From Flaccisagitta enflata (taxonomy: Eukaryota; Chaetognatha; Sagittoidea; Aphragmophora), in contig OZ231126.1 in the NCBI GenBank assembly GCA_965153355.1, positions 74,958,001 through 75,022,000 of the forward strand: DNA of 64,000 nucleotides, given 5' to 3'. This document shows, one piece after another, positions 11,022 through 22,511 of the stretch. The translations under genes were made by a program, and so were the position numbers. The notes below the pieces were generated by a model. That model saw only the letters and a program-made list of their open reading frames with translations. It was not told where the DNA came from and ran no database searches. Numbering within the stretch: the first letter of the stretch is position 1; every line of letters starts with the position of its first letter.

Positions 11022-11768
11022 GTCTTGACATCTTATTGTCCCTCTTCTCTTTTCATTTCGTCGCCTAGTTCGCGTTTTGTATTTGTCTTGACCTTTTGTT
11101 GTCTTTATCTTGTCTTTGTCTTATTCTGTCGTCTTTTTGTTGTCTTGATCTTGTTTGTTTTTTCTCTCTTTTTCCTGACATTGATCTGATCTTGTCCTTG
11201 TCTTGCCGGTTGCCTTAACCCTGTCCTTTTCTTGTCTTGTCTCAGATTTGGTGTCCGACAAGGGTTGAGACCAGACCTCTTGATTATGATTTTCTTCCGG
11301 GCATCAGGATCTGTACACTAAGATCTTCCGACAGACCATTTTGACTAACACCAAACAGAAAGTTACCATAAAATAGGGTTTCAGCTATCAAAAACACATT
11401 CAAATTCATCCTTGATTCTCCTTAATTGGTTTTGATGGTACTTGGATCGTTGATAAATTTCTAGTTGCATGCACGCAGCTACATATTCCTCTGTTAGTCT
11501 GTCCATCTGTCTATCCATCCGTCAGTCCATCCATCCATCCATCACATTGAATTTTTGACTTAAAAGAAATGCCCTCTTTTTTCCTTTCTTTCTTGTAATC
11601 TTTTTCCTACTCTTCTTTTTTCCTCAATCTAATTTTCCTTCCTTTTCCTTTTTTTTCTCTTTTTCTTATTTTTTTTCTTTTTCCTTTTCCTTTCCTTTTC
11701 TTTTCTTTTCTCTTTTTCTTTTTTTTCTTCCTTCCATTTCTTTTCTCCTTTTCCTTCTTCCTTTTTCT
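11022..11768. other. PPIP5K intron, T-rich
   Basis: CTTGTC-type repeats at about 11040-11250 and a long T/C-rich stretch at about 11570-11768. No coding signal. Confidence 0.5.
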
Positions 11769-12350
11769 GGGCAGCGGCCCCGAAGGGGTCGATGACCCAT
11801 GCTTTCACACGTATGGGGGATTTTCTCCTTCTCCTCCTTCTACGTCCCCCCCCTCAAATCCCAGTCTCGAGGCCCAAATTCCAGTCTCGAGGCCCAAATC
11901 CCAGTCTTGAGGCCAAAATCCCAGCCTCAAGGCCCAAATCCTAGCCTCATGGCCCAAACCCTAGCCTGGAGGCCCAGATTTCAGTCTTGAATCCCAAATC
12001 TCAGCCTCAACGTCAAAATCTCAGCCAAGAGGCCCAGATCCCAACCTAGAGGCCCAAATCTCAGCCTCCAGTCTAGTATTTGGGCCTTGAGGCTAGGATT
12101 TGGGCCTTGAGGCTGGGATTTTGGCCTCAAGACTGGGATTTGGGCCTCAAGACTGGAATTTGGGCCTCAAGACTGGGATTTGAGGGGGGAGGGACGGAGG
12201 AGGAGGAGGAGGAGAAAATCCCCCATACATGTGAAAGCATAGGTCATCGACCCCTTCGGGGCCGCTGCCCTGCTCCCCCCCTCAACGTAACCACAACCTA
12301 CTTAGGCAGGGCACGGGTACCGCTGACCATCTAACGCTTTTGCGACTATT
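11769..12350 (+). mobile_element. Family B element B5 with inverted core
   Basis: Begins GGGCAGCGGCCCCGAAGGGG after a T-rich run and ends CGCTTTTGCGACTATT. The stem-loop AGGGC…GCCCT and the GGTACCGCTGACCATC block are present. The core units invert near 12070 (CCCAAATC to GGGATTTGGGCC). One of the most complete copies. Confidence 0.8.
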
Positions 12351-12492
12351 CCTTTTTTCCTTTTCCTTCCAAAACCTTCCGACATGCCCCCTTCCCTTCC
12401 GAGCAGCGGCGCTGCACGCTGCAACATAATCAAGAGGTCTGGTTGAGACTTGAGACAAGTTGTCTCAACCTTTGTCTAACACCAAATATTAC

Positions 12493-12662
12493 CTGGAAAG
12501 ACAATAACTTCGATGTTTTTGTACTTGGATAGTCTCGAGAGTATTTCTTTCATTGGCTTTGAGCCCGACTTTTTTTCCATGGCCACAACTGCGCATTTTA
12601 CGCGAGTGAGTGAGAAATGCTCGCTCATCTCAGATAGTTCATGCGCAGAACTGTAAGCTGAG
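12493..12662 (-). CDS. PPIP5K: PPIP5K exon 1 of those visible (N-terminus of kinase domain)
   Basis: Encodes the beginning of the kinase domain, including VVAMEKKSGSKPMKEIL, which corresponds to the GICAM-KKSKSKPM segment of vertebrate PPIP5Ks. It ends with VIVFP plus one base before GTAATA; that base joins the next exon to give the family sequence VIFPE. An in-frame ATG lies at 12628. A pyrimidine-rich acceptor (…CGTGTGTAG) lies just upstream at 12663, so this may instead be an internal exon with the true start further right. Frame and homology are clear; only the start is uncertain. Confidence 0.88.
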
Positions 12663-12805
12663 CTACACACGAAAAGTGGGAAACGAAAAAAAAAAAGCGA
12701 GAATACATGTCACTGGCTTCGTCTCATGGGGGAAGGGGCGTTTGATATACGAGCAAGAAGTATAAGTTGATACTATTAGATTAGGCAATCCTGTGTGGGG
12801 ACTTA

Positions 12806-13076
<271 letters not shown>

Positions 13077-13226
13077 AGGAAGTGATCATTGTGATTATCC
13101 ACTTCACGAAGAAAGGAGGGGGGATGATCAGAGGGTGAAGTCCTACCCGAATTTAGTACAAAGAAAGAATGAATGTTCACTTAAAAAAAGAATGAAGGAA
13201 CAAGGCCGGATACACGGGCCAAGACG

Positions 13227-13585
13227 GTGCGCCGAGCGTTATTTATTCATAGCTATCCCTAGCTCCATCAGACCTATCCCTAGCTCTATCAGACCATTCC
13301 TAGCTCTATCAGACCTATCCCGCCGGGCATTATTAATCCATAGCTATCCCTAGCTCCATTAGACCTATCCCTAGCTCTATCAGCCCATTCCTAGCTCTAT
13401 AAGACCTATCCCGAGCTCTATCAGGCCTCTCCCGAGCTCTATCAGACCTTTCCTAAGCTCTATCAGACCTATCAGCAGCTCTATCAGACCTATCCCCAGC
13501 TCTATCAGACCTATCCTAAGACCTATCCGACCTATCACCAGACCTATCCGACCTATCCCCAGCTCTATAAGACCTAACCGTAGCT
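13227..13585. repeat. 21-bp minisatellite
   Basis: About 17 diverged units of the form CCTATCCCTAGCTCTATCAGA inside element A5. Confidence 0.9.
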
Positions 13586-13599
13586 GATTATATTAGTAT

Positions 13600-14240
13600 C
13601 ATTTATGATATATATGATATATATGATATGATATATGATATGATATATATGACGTATATGATATGATATATGATATGATATATGATATATATGATATGAT
13701 ATATGATATGATATATGATATGATATGATATATGATTTAATATATGATATGATATATGATATGATATATGATATGATGTATGACAGAATATATGACAGGA
13801 TATACGATAGGATATATGATATATATATGATATGATATATGATATGATATATGATATGATATATGATATGATATATGATATATGATATATGATATGATAT
13901 ATGATATGATATATGATATGATATATGATATGATATATGATATGATATATGATATGATATATGATATGATATATGATATGATATATGATATGATATATGA
14001 TATGATATATGATATGATATATGATTTGATATATGATATGATATATGATATGATATATGATATGATATATGATAAGATATATGATATGATATATGATATG
14101 ATATATGATATATGATATGATATATATATATATATGATATGATATATGAGATATGATATAATATATGATATATATATATAAATGATATGTATGATATATA
14201 TGATATATATGATATGATATATATGATATCATTTATGATA
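13600..14240. repeat. ATGATATG/ATAT array
   Basis: About 640 bp of ATATGATATG units of about 15 bp (ATATGATATGATAT…). Its long open frames on both strands are artefacts of a period divisible by three. Confidence 0.95.
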
Positions 14241-14549
14241 TATCTCTATTATGATATATAAGTATCATTTATGATGAACGAAATGAGTTTTCTATTGATT
14301 TCAAACATTTTCAGCGATTTTTCATTCAAGCGTGACCGACGGATGGACGGACGAACGGACAGAGCTTCTTATAGAGATGCTATGGCGCATCTAAAAATCA
14401 TCCGAGCATATTTCTGAATCATTTCCAGTGATTTTTGCTTCATTTCGAGATTTTCAACTCGAGCGTTACAGACCGACCGACCGACCAACCAACCAACCGA
14501 CCGACAGACAGAGCCTCTTATAGAGGTGCTATGGCGCACCTAAAAAGGA

Positions 14550-15180
14550 ATGGACAGGAAAACGCTACACAGAATCCCCTATCAATCTAAACGTCGATAA
14601 AAAAGATTACGTCAGACATCTACGGGAGCTACTATCCTTCGCGTTCTGCCTCATAGATGACAGAAGCGGAAGGCTTTTTTAAAGCGACCTGAAATATTGA
14701 AAGGAGCATCTATCCGTCCGTAGGTCTGTCTGCCTGTCTAACCGTCTGTCTTCACTCTATGATGATGATAATGATTGGGTAAGTCTGAACCACTCGAACT
14801 CAAAGCCAAGGGAACATCTTTTCTTTGGAATTAGATCACTTTAACATAGGAGGATAATAACGCACATACCTATAGACATACCAACATACTTGGTTACTAA
14901 CTCGTTGACTTATAGTACCTTTCTCCATCGCTGGTAACTGGAGACGCTTCTCCACTCCACATTTTTGAAAACCGTTTTATGGTTACATAAGTTTTTACAT
15001 GTCGAGAAAAATGTTGAGTTCTGTGCGAATGTAAAGGTGATCGAATGCGATGACTGAAAAGGTTTTATGAAGATTCTTGAGAGTCATAATATGAGAGACA
15101 AAATCGGACGAAAATCTAATGTAATTCGATCGAGATCATTAAAAATTCTAAGTTGTTAATGATTTGAGATTTACGTACCT
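14550..15180. other. Unassigned sequence
   Basis: About 630 bp with no repeat or coding signal I can support. Confidence 0.3.
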
Positions 15181-15185
15181 CTTAG

Positions 15186-15515
<330 letters not shown>

Positions 15516-15672
15516 AGACAAAGAGATTAAAAGGAAATTAGCAAGGAATCGATCCAAAGACAGGTTTTAACAAGCAAATTTAGTCACATTTCGGAAAAAC
15601 GAATAAATAACAGGAACAAGTTTCTGCTTCCAGACTTAATAAAGATTTTCCTTAGAAATGAATGATTGAGTA

Positions 15673-16232
15673 CAGTACGATGGGAGCAAAGAAGACCTGA
15701 TGTATAAAAAAATTAAGATCTATGTTTAATAAAAGCTGCTCTATTGCTTGAATATTTTGGCTTTTCTTATTCTTCAACTTGTGACTTTACTTCATCAGGA
15801 CTTTATTTTTCATTATTCTAACCTAGCTGTTCAGATCGAGCTGGAAATTTTATTAAATGTAGAGAAAAATCAGCTCAATCGTACAATTTTTACAGGTTTT
15901 ATGCCCGTTTTAAGCTTTGCTCAAATATTGATTTTTATAATTATTATTCTTGAAAATTAAATGTAAAACCTGTAAAAATAGCCCGATTGAGCTGATTTTT
16001 TAAAAAAAATTATAAAAGATTTTTAGCCCAATCTGATATGTTAGGTTAGAACGTTGAAAAATAAAGTCCTGATGAAGTCAAGCCACAAGTTGAAGAATGA
16101 GAAAAGCTAACATATTTAAGCAATAGAGTTACCTTTTATTAGCATAAATCTCAATTTTTTTTTAAAATCAAATTTAAAAAAATACCTAAAATCTATCCTC
16201 CAGTCTAAGTCGTCTTTGCTCCCATCGTACTG
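15673..16232. mobile_element. Tc1/mariner-like foldback MITE
   Basis: The ends CAGTACGATGGGAGCAAAG and CTTTGCTCCCATCGTACTG are inverted and flanked by TA on both sides. Inverted similarity continues through most of the 560 bp (for example GAGCTGATTTTT against AAAAATCAGCTC), so it can fold along its length. No transposase frame. Confidence 0.85.
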
Positions 16233-16453
16233 TACCATTAATTGGAAAATTGGTCAACCGCCGTGACCGCCGCAAGGCATGTCTTGGCGCGCGCTGTCAA
16301 TTTGATAACAAATTGATTCGGTCTGAGTAGGTAGATCAGGGTAGGTCAGTGCAGTGTGTCGGTCGTTCTGTTGGTTTATCGGGCAGTCGGTAGTTAGCGT
16401 AAAACTCATTCATGGACTCATTACAAAGCGTGTATCTCCCCCTTTCCCTCCCC

Positions 16454-16456
<3 letters not shown>

Positions 16457-16534
<78 letters not shown>
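16457..16534. repeat. (CT)n microsatellite at PIEZO acceptor
   Basis: CT run ending about 11 bases before the PIEZO exon A acceptor, where it serves as the polypyrimidine tract. Confidence 0.98.
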
Positions 16535-16537
<3 letters not shown>

Positions 16538-16545
16538 GATTCCAG

Positions 16546-16707
16546 CTGAGCTTGATCATGGGCATCATTACCATCTGCTTGCGCATGGACATGTACTCTG
16601 TGTTTTACGGTTGCGTCATCATCGTTTTCCTCATTCTTGAGCGGCGCCAGATGGCCACTGTCTGGCCTATCTTCGTCTGCATTCTCTGCGTTCTCATTCC
16701 GATACAA
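16546..16707 (+). CDS. PIEZO: PIEZO exon A (two membrane segments)
   Basis: A 162-bp exon, acceptor ATTCCAG and donor CAA|GTAAGC, phase 0 at both ends. It encodes a hydrophobic helix (VFYGCVIIVFLILERR) and a second one (TVWPIFVCILCVLIPIQ). These are followed directly by the CLG-P segment of exon B, as in PIEZO blade repeats. Confidence 0.88.
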
Positions 16708-16748
16708 GTAAGCTGCTATGTGATTTATGAATCTTTGTTTGTCTTTAG

Positions 16749-16820
16749 TTGCGGACACACGACTCTATAAGAGGCTTTCTCCATCCGTTGGTCCGTCCGA
16801 CCGTTGGTCCGTCCCTCGGT
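16749..16820 (+). mobile_element. Family A 5'-end fragment
   Basis: AGTTGCGGACACACGACTCT followed by CCGTTGGTCCGTCC repeats, 40 bp into the PIEZO intron. I did not find the 3' end. Confidence 0.5.
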
Positions 16821-17279
16821 ATGTCACGCTAGAGTTGAAAACGCGTGTGTGGGTGTGTTAGTGCGTAGTGGGAGTGGTTGGGGAGACTTCGACAGCTCAC
16901 TCTGTTACTCCTTGCATTTGAGCTTAAACAATCCCCTCACTCACCCCTTTCCCTCTTTTTCCTTAAAGATCGTTTTCCTGCTTCTCTCTTTTTCACATTT
17001 CCTTTCAACCCCCCCCCCCTTATTCTCTTCCGTATTTCTTGTGCTTTGGTTTGCCTCCCTCTCTCTGAACATTGTATTCAAAGGCAATAAGCATCCCCCG
17101 TTTAACCTTCCCCCCCCCCCTCACTCTCATGCACCCCCTTTGCACCATGTGCGTGGATTGGCCTGTCTTCTTTTGCATTGCGTCACCCTGTTTACCCCCC
17201 TCGACTCCTTTCAGTGTGTCATTAGCTGTGCACAATGAGTAACCCCCGTTCAATCCCTCCCCCTCTTGTTTTCTCCCAG

Positions 17280-17418
17280 TATGTTATGTGCGTAGGTTTA
17301 CCAGCCTCACTCTGCATTCCATATCCATGGGCAATGAACCTCAAGTCTGATCTCGATGACACGCTCAGAGATTGGCTCTTTCTCCCAAAGTTTGACGAAC
17401 ATGACATTTCGCCGACAG
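17280..17418 (+). CDS. PIEZO: PIEZO exon B (GLP-PW motif)
   Basis: A 139-bp exon, acceptor CTCCCAG and donor ACAG|GTAAAA. It encodes YVMCVGLPASLCIPYPWAM and then LRDWLFLPKFDEHDISP. It matches QYLLCLGMPPALCIDYPW and IKWLYLPDF of human PIEZO1. A (GTT)n tract starts about 20 bp after the donor. Confidence 0.95.
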
Positions 17419-17437
17419 GTAAAATAATGTAACCGCT

Positions 17438-17484
17438 GTTGTTGTTGTTGTTGTTGTTGTAGTTGTTGTTGTTGTTGTTGTTGC

Positions 17485-17518
<34 letters not shown>

Positions 17519-17530
17519 GCTGTTGTTGGT
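17438..17530. repeat. (GTT)n microsatellite
   Basis: About 30 GTT/GCT units inside the short PIEZO intron between exons B and C. Confidence 0.97.
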
Positions 17531-17588
17531 GATAGACTGATAGTAATTTGCATGTATGAAAACTAGACAGATAACCTTCCATTTTAAG

Positions 17589-17675
17589 GGGATTCGGACT
17601 CGGAGAGATCTCCAGATTCATACAAGTTGATGGCGGACTTCTTCCTCTACCTCTTCGTCTGTCTGCAATGGACAG
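17589..17675 (+). CDS. PIEZO: PIEZO exon C
   Basis: An 87-bp exon, acceptor TTTTAAG and donor ACAG|GTGACA. It encodes GDSDSERSPDSYKLMADFF and LYLFVCLQWT, matching the LISDFLLLLCASQQW segment of PIEZO1. A decayed copy of its 3' half lies at 17755-17805. Confidence 0.9.
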
Positions 17676-17754
17676 GTGACAATGAGTGGCACATTAGTGG
17701 CAGATAAGTGACAGATAATTGTTTGAAAAGTAGGAGATAAGTGACCAGACTGAT

Positions 17755-17805
17755 AAGCTCATGGCGGACTTCTTTCTCTACCTCTCAGTCTGTCTTTTAT
17801 GGGCA
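17755..17805 (+). pseudogene. Decayed duplicate of the PIEZO exon C 3' half
   Basis: AAGCTCATGGCGGACTTCTT and what follows resemble the exon C end, with a readable LMADFFLYL-VCL-W. At the donor position CAG|GTGA has become CAG|ATGA. The copy thus lacks a donor and is probably not spliced in. Confidence 0.7.
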
Positions 17806-18164
17806 GATGAGTGACAAACAAGTGAAATAACTGAGACAAGTGACTAAATAGTGTGACTGATGAGTTCCTCTGCCGCGTTGTATATCTTTAACGGGCAAGT
17901 GACAGATATGATTGACAGAAAAGATAAGTGACAGATTGGAAGGTTAATATTTTTGTCCGCGACGGAATACCATTCCGACGCGGACTATAATTCGAGGCGG
18001 GTGGGTGTCGTCGTTGTCGTCGTCGTCGTCGTTGTCCACACTTTTAAAAATGGGCTAACTTTTGAACGCCTTGACCGATTTGCTTCATATTTGGAGGGAA
18101 GTTGTACTAGGGTAAGCCGCTTTACATCCTATGCGTATGTCATGATCTGACCCACCCAACCGGC

Positions 18165-19185
18165 CCAACCAGCCTACCAGCCTAAAAGTGAAAAACATGC
18201 ATAACTTTGGCATTTTTCAACCGATTTGGTTGAAACTCGGTATGTAGTCTCTAGATGGAAGGACTCAACATATGTATTTGATCTGTACAGATTTTAGCAT
18301 GTTAACCGGCCAAACCGGCCTACCAGCCTACCAGCCTTAAAGCGAAAAACGTGCACAACTTCGTCATTTTTCAACCAATTTGGTTGAAACTCGGTATGTA
18401 GTCTCTAAATGAAGAAACTCAACATATGTATTTGAATTGTAAAGGTTTTAGCATGCTAACCGGCCAAACCAGCCTACCACCCAACTGGCCTATCAGCCTA
18501 AAAGTTAAAAATGTGCATAACTTCGGCATTTTTCAACCGATTTGGTTGAAACTTGGTATCTAGTCTCTAAATGGAAGGACTCAACATATGTATTTAAATT
18601 GTATAGATTTTAGCATGCTAACCGGTCAAACCAGCCTACCACCCAACTAGCCTACCAGCCTAAAAGTGAAAAATGTGCATAACTCTGGCATTTTTCAACC
18701 GATTTGGTTGAAACTTGGTATGTAGTCTCTAAATGGAAGGACTCAACATATGTATTTGATCTGTACAGATTTTAGCATGTTAACCGGCCAAACCGGCCTA
18801 CCACCCAACCAGCCTACCAGCCTAAAAGCGAAAAATGTGCACAACTTAGTCATTTTTCAACCAATTTGGTTGAAACTCGGTATGTAGTCACTAAATGAAA
18901 GAATTCAACATATGTATTTGAATTGTAAAGGTTTTAGCATGCTAACCGGCCAAACCAGCCTACCACCTAACTACCCTACCAGCCTAAAAGTTAAAAACGT
19001 GCATAACTTCGGTATTTTTCAACCGATATGGTTGAAACTTGGTATGTAGTCTCTTAATGGAAGGAATCAACATATGTATTTGAATTGTATAGATTTTAGC
19101 ATGCTAATTGGCCAAACCAGCCTACCATCCAACTACCCTCCACCCAACTAGCCTACCACCCTAAAAGTGAAAAATGTGCATAACT
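18165..19185. repeat. 162-bp satellite, seven units
   Basis: Units start near 18181, 18335, 18497, 18658, 18821, 18983 and 19160. Each contains CAACCGATTTGGTTGAAACT, ATATGTATTTGA and TTTTAGCATGCTAACCGG, then a run of CCAAACCAGCCTACCA. Divergence between units is modest. Confidence 0.95.
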
Positions 19186-19186
19186 T

Positions 19187-19808
19187 CAACCGACAATGTC
19201 ATTTGACAATGTTGTTTGATAATGTTGTTTGATAATGTTGTTTGACAATGTCGTTTGACAATGTCGTTTGACAATGTCGTTTGACAATGTCGTTTGACAA
19301 TGTCGTTTGACAATGTCGTTTGACAACGTCGTTTGACAATGTCGTTTGACAATGTCGTTTGACAATGTCGTTTGACAATGTCGTTTGACAGCGTCGTTTG
19401 ACAACGTCGTTTGACAACGCCGTTTGACAACGCCGTTTGACAACGCCGTTTTACAACGCCGTTTTACAACGCCGTTTTACAACGCCGTTTTACAACGCCG
19501 TTTTACAACGCCGTTTTACAACGCCGTGTTACAACGCCGTGTTACAACGCCGTGTTACAACGCCGTGTTACAACGCCGTGTTACAACGCCGTGTTACAAC
19601 GCCGTGTTACAACGCCGTGTTACAACGCCGTGTTACAACGCCGTTTGACAACGCCGTTTGACAACGCCGTTTGACAACGCCGTTTGACAACGCCGTTTGA
19701 CAACGCCGTTTGACAACGCCGTTTGACAACGCCGTTTGACAACGCCGTTTGACAACGCCTTTTGACAACGCCGTTTGACAACGCCGTTTGACAACACCGT
19801 TTGACATT
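19187..19808. repeat. 13-bp minisatellite, about 48 units
   Basis: Units are TTTGACAATGTCG (19200-19410), then TTTTACAACGCCG, TGTTACAACGCCG and TTTGACAACGCCG in separate homogeneous blocks. Open frames on both strands are by-products. Confidence 0.97.
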
Positions 19809-19849
19809 GCTGATTGTCCCCAGTCGCGGACCCATACTCTTTCAAGATT

Positions 19850-20343
19850 TTTTTTTTTCAAGCACAGTGGGTGTATACATGGTCATGGGTTTTCTAAATG
19901 GCCAGGAGTGCAAGGGCTGTTGATGGACGTAAGGGGAACGATGACAAGTCTTCTTTTCGTATTCTTTTTACTTATATTTTTTAAAACTTCATACTTTTTG
20001 ACAAATCAAGTTTACGAAAAGAAGGGCCGGACAGGTTTTTGGCAATTGTTTCGAGAGAAACGATGGAAAAGTTCGGGCTTTCTGCCGCGTAAGTCAAAAA
20101 TGCAGAAGTTGGGGTGCAAACAAAGGCAAAGTTTCGGTTTCAGACTCTTTCTATAGCTGTATTAATGACAAGATTATAATTTTTTGAATTAAATTTATGG
20201 TTTTGTTGTTAAGAATTATTTTTTTTGTAAAAGAAAACCTAGTATAATTAAGCATTGCTTTGTTTTATTGATAATGTCCAGAAATGATTACTCAAAGTAA
20301 TAGATTCTTTCAAAATGCAAGAGCAAAGATTCAAAACATGTAA
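19850..20343. other. PIEZO intron, nothing recognised
   Basis: AT-rich, with open frames but no splice context or similarity I recognise. Confidence 0.35.
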
Positions 20344-20484
20344 AGGGAAAATTCTAAGACTTGAACAAATTGAACAATTTTGCATTTCTAAGAACATGGC
20401 CCTCATCATATATGTTCTTAGAATGAGGCCATGTTTTTGAAAATGCAAAATTTTACAATCAGAGAGAGTCTTAGAATTTTCCCT
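20344..20484. repeat. Hairpin-forming inverted repeat
   Basis: AGGGAAAATTCTAAGACT pairs with AGTCTTAGAATTTTCCCT 105 bp away. AATTTTGCAT and ACATGGCCCTCAT also have reverse-complement partners inside. Possibly a small foldback element. Confidence 0.8.
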
Positions 20485-21030
20485 AAAAAAAGTCAAGTTG
20501 CAATAACATTTTTTTTAGAATTCCCTCATTTTTTTCTCCCCTTTTTACTTTCTCAGCACTCTTTTAATAACTTCCCATGCTTTTTGATGCAAAATTAAAA
20601 TGAATACAATATAACAATTACATCTTTTGATGAAAAAAATCTGAATCAGTAAAATTTAAAGTATTGAAAAAATTGGTTTGACTCATGAAATTTGATCTTC
20701 GTTTGCACCTCGACAGAAGCATTTTTATTTGCATTTTTATTTGAGTCTAGTTCAGTTAAAAATTATTAGTTCATAAAAAATTATAACCGATGAAATGGTA
20801 GAATTGATGGATATTTCATTGGTTATATCATGTTCCGTTTTAGTCCTCTTTTGCTTTGGCGGTCAGAGATTAGATCCTGCCAACGTGGGGCTTTAATGTT
20901 TAATCCTTTAGATTTTCCCCATCATGGGCAGAGGCTTAAAACTGATAAAATGGCATTAGCAACGTTAGAGAGATTCATTAAATAAGTTGGTTCGTACTTT
21001 CGGGGGACTTTCTATTTCTCTATTTCTCAT
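20485..21030. other. PIEZO intron, nothing recognised
   Basis: AT-rich. I see no element ends or coding exons. Confidence 0.35.
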
Positions 21031-21032
21031 CT

Positions 21033-21034
<2 letters not shown>

Positions 21035-21101
<67 letters not shown>
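21035..21101. repeat. (CT)n microsatellite
   Basis: Perfect CT run. Confidence 0.97.
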
Positions 21102-21104
<3 letters not shown>

Positions 21105-21233
21105 CCATTTTCTTTTTCAAATTTTTTCTTGCTTCAATTATTCATGTCAAGTTTCTTCTCTGTGATCAGTCAAATCCATGAAAAATGGATACGATTTGGG
21201 AGCTGAGACATCTGTTATGGACGAATCGTTCGC

Positions 21234-21236
<3 letters not shown>

Positions 21237-21320
<84 letters not shown>
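21237..21320. repeat. (CT)n microsatellite
   Basis: Perfect CT run, about 110 bp before PIEZO exon D. Confidence 0.97.
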
Positions 21321-21323
<3 letters not shown>

Positions 21324-21431
21324 GTAGCACTTTCCTCTATTCTCTCCTATCATAAATTTCCTGCTTCCATCCGCTGCTCTTTTGTTTTTCCTCATTCTTT
21401 ATCTTTTGTTATTTTGTTTTTCCTTTCTCAG

Positions 21432-21517
21432 TGTTTGCGAAGGAGAGAGACGGTTCGAATCCTGGCGGTGGTTCCAATTATCCCATCAAAAATCCTTCCT
21501 ATCAACGAAGTAGATCC
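21432..21517 (+). CDS. PIEZO: PIEZO exon D
   Basis: An 86-bp exon, acceptor TTTCTCAG and donor TCC|GTAAGT. It encodes VFAKERDGSNPGGGSNY and then NPSYQRSRS. Joined to exon C it gives QWTVFAKERDG, matching QWQVFSAERTE in PIEZO1. It starts a polar Ser/Gly-rich loop. Confidence 0.88.
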
Positions 21518-22193
21518 GTAAGTTGACCATTATTCCTATAGTTAATGTTAGTACATCACTCCGTCCGTCGATCGGTCACGCAGATCGCCGCCGATCTTAT
21601 ATATTTTTTCTGGGCAACGTGTATGTAATTCGTCAAGCACGTATATGACCATTTGTGCATCCATTCTTTCATCTCGCACTTGTTTTCCTTGCTTATGAAC
21701 TGCTCAAAATTCTGACATTGGCATATGATAATCGCTATCGATTGGCTGTGTTTTCTACCATGCAGATAAGAATTAGAATCTTGTCATGAGTGAATTTGTA
21801 CAGCGTCTTGACGCTCCTCAGTTCATCTGTTTTTTTTAGTCGCGTGAACGCGACTCTACAACCCGCTCCGTCGGTCCGTCCGTCGGTCGGTTTTGTTGTT
21901 TTTGGGAATTATTGGTTGCTTTTAGTTTTTTTTGGTTATTCAACTTCAACTTCAATTAAACCGGTCAAGGAAAGCCAATGGCTTGTAGCTCCGGTGCATA
22001 AGGTCAGACATCTCCATTCATGCTATCCATTTCTACCGATATCACTTATCCATTTCAATAAAGAACATCAATTGGTATAGGATACCAAAAAACCGATCAA
22101 AACATTCCACCTTACCATTGCATAAATTGGTATTTTTACCAAAGATTAACCGTCCTGTATCCCGTAACAGTGTGGTTATTGTAAAAACTCGTA

Positions 22194-22478
22194 TCAATCC
22201 GTCTTCATAAGTCGGTCGTCCAATCTGTTCTTGAATGACTCAAGGGAAGGCGCCATCTTTATCTCTCCTGGGAGAAGATTCCATTTTTGAATCACCCTGT
22301 ATGAGAAGAAACCGTGTCTCTGTTTTCTGCCATTGACTGCCATCTCTTTCACTAGTCGGGGTCCACCTCTTGCTTCTCGGACCTCCCAAAATTGATTTGG
22401 ATTGATTCTTGTCAATCCTTTGAGCATCTTGAACACTTCAATCATATCTCCCCGATCTCGCCTTTGTTCAAGCGTCAT
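22194..22478 (-). pseudogene. C-terminal fragment of a non-LTR RT polyprotein
   Basis: Encodes EQRRDRGDMIEVFKMLKG, then GFFSYRVIQKWNLLP and LESFKNRLDD. This is the typical C-terminal tail of CR1/jockey-type LINE ORF2 proteins (RR-RGDMIEVFK…FFS-RVI-WN-LP…FK-LD). No RT motifs, so only about 95 residues survive. Confidence 0.8.
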
Positions 22479-22511
22479 TAGCTCAAGTTTCTTCCTCCTT
22501 TCGTCTGAATT

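Larger units (their letters stand above)
317..12662 (-). other. PPIP5K: PPIP5K (VIP1) gene, partial: kinase-domain exons
   Basis: Span of six exons on the minus strand: 12493-12662, 10737-10954, 10435-10616, 3943-4048, 2219-2358 and 317-463. Every junction has GT/AG ends and a matching phase, giving about 309 residues from the ATG at 12628. PPIP5K enzymes phosphorylate inositol hexakisphosphate and 5-InsP7 to make 1-InsP7 and InsP8 in the cytosol. They have an N-terminal ATP-grasp kinase domain followed by a histidine-acid-phosphatase-like domain. What is visible matches the kinase part in order, from the SKPM segment through [20 protein letters not shown] and [11 protein letters not shown] to GFDLLR and [11 protein letters not shown]. 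The phosphatase half would continue past position 1. No frameshift or stop was seen, so the gene looks functional. Introns are 66 bp to 6.4 kb; the longer ones are filled with transposons. Confidence 0.95.
13197..14546 (-). mobile_element. Family A element A5 with two 5' ends
   Basis: Left border AACAAGGCCGGATACACGGG and CGGTGCGCC; right border AGGTGCGCCATAGCACCTC on the minus strand. The inner and outer words agree at 8 of 9 positions. A second 5' end (AGATGCGCCATAGCATCTC) lies at 14371-14397. The core holds a 21-bp array and a long ATGATAT array. Confidence 0.6.
17955..19850 (+). mobile_element. Large family A-like element with satellite core
   Basis: The left border carries GTCCGCGACGGAATACC and CCGACGCGGAC. 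The right border carries CCAGTCGCGGACCC before a T-run. These words are complementary (GTCCGCG to CGCGGAC). Between them lie GTCGTC repeats, seven 162-bp units and a 13-bp array. I see no canonical 3' hairpin, so the assignment is tentative. Confidence 0.4.

Noticed and set aside
13603-14232. 209-codon minus-strand frame in the ATGATAT array
   Set aside because: The 15-bp period is divisible by three, giving an automatic Ile/Tyr/His repeat.
19161-19861. Direct-repeat array resembling a CRISPR
   Set aside because: Units are contiguous 13-mers without spacers, in an animal genome.
22194-22478. Possible host gene fragment
   Set aside because: The RGDMIEVFK…FFSYRVI…WN-LP pattern is the usual C-terminus of LINE proteins.
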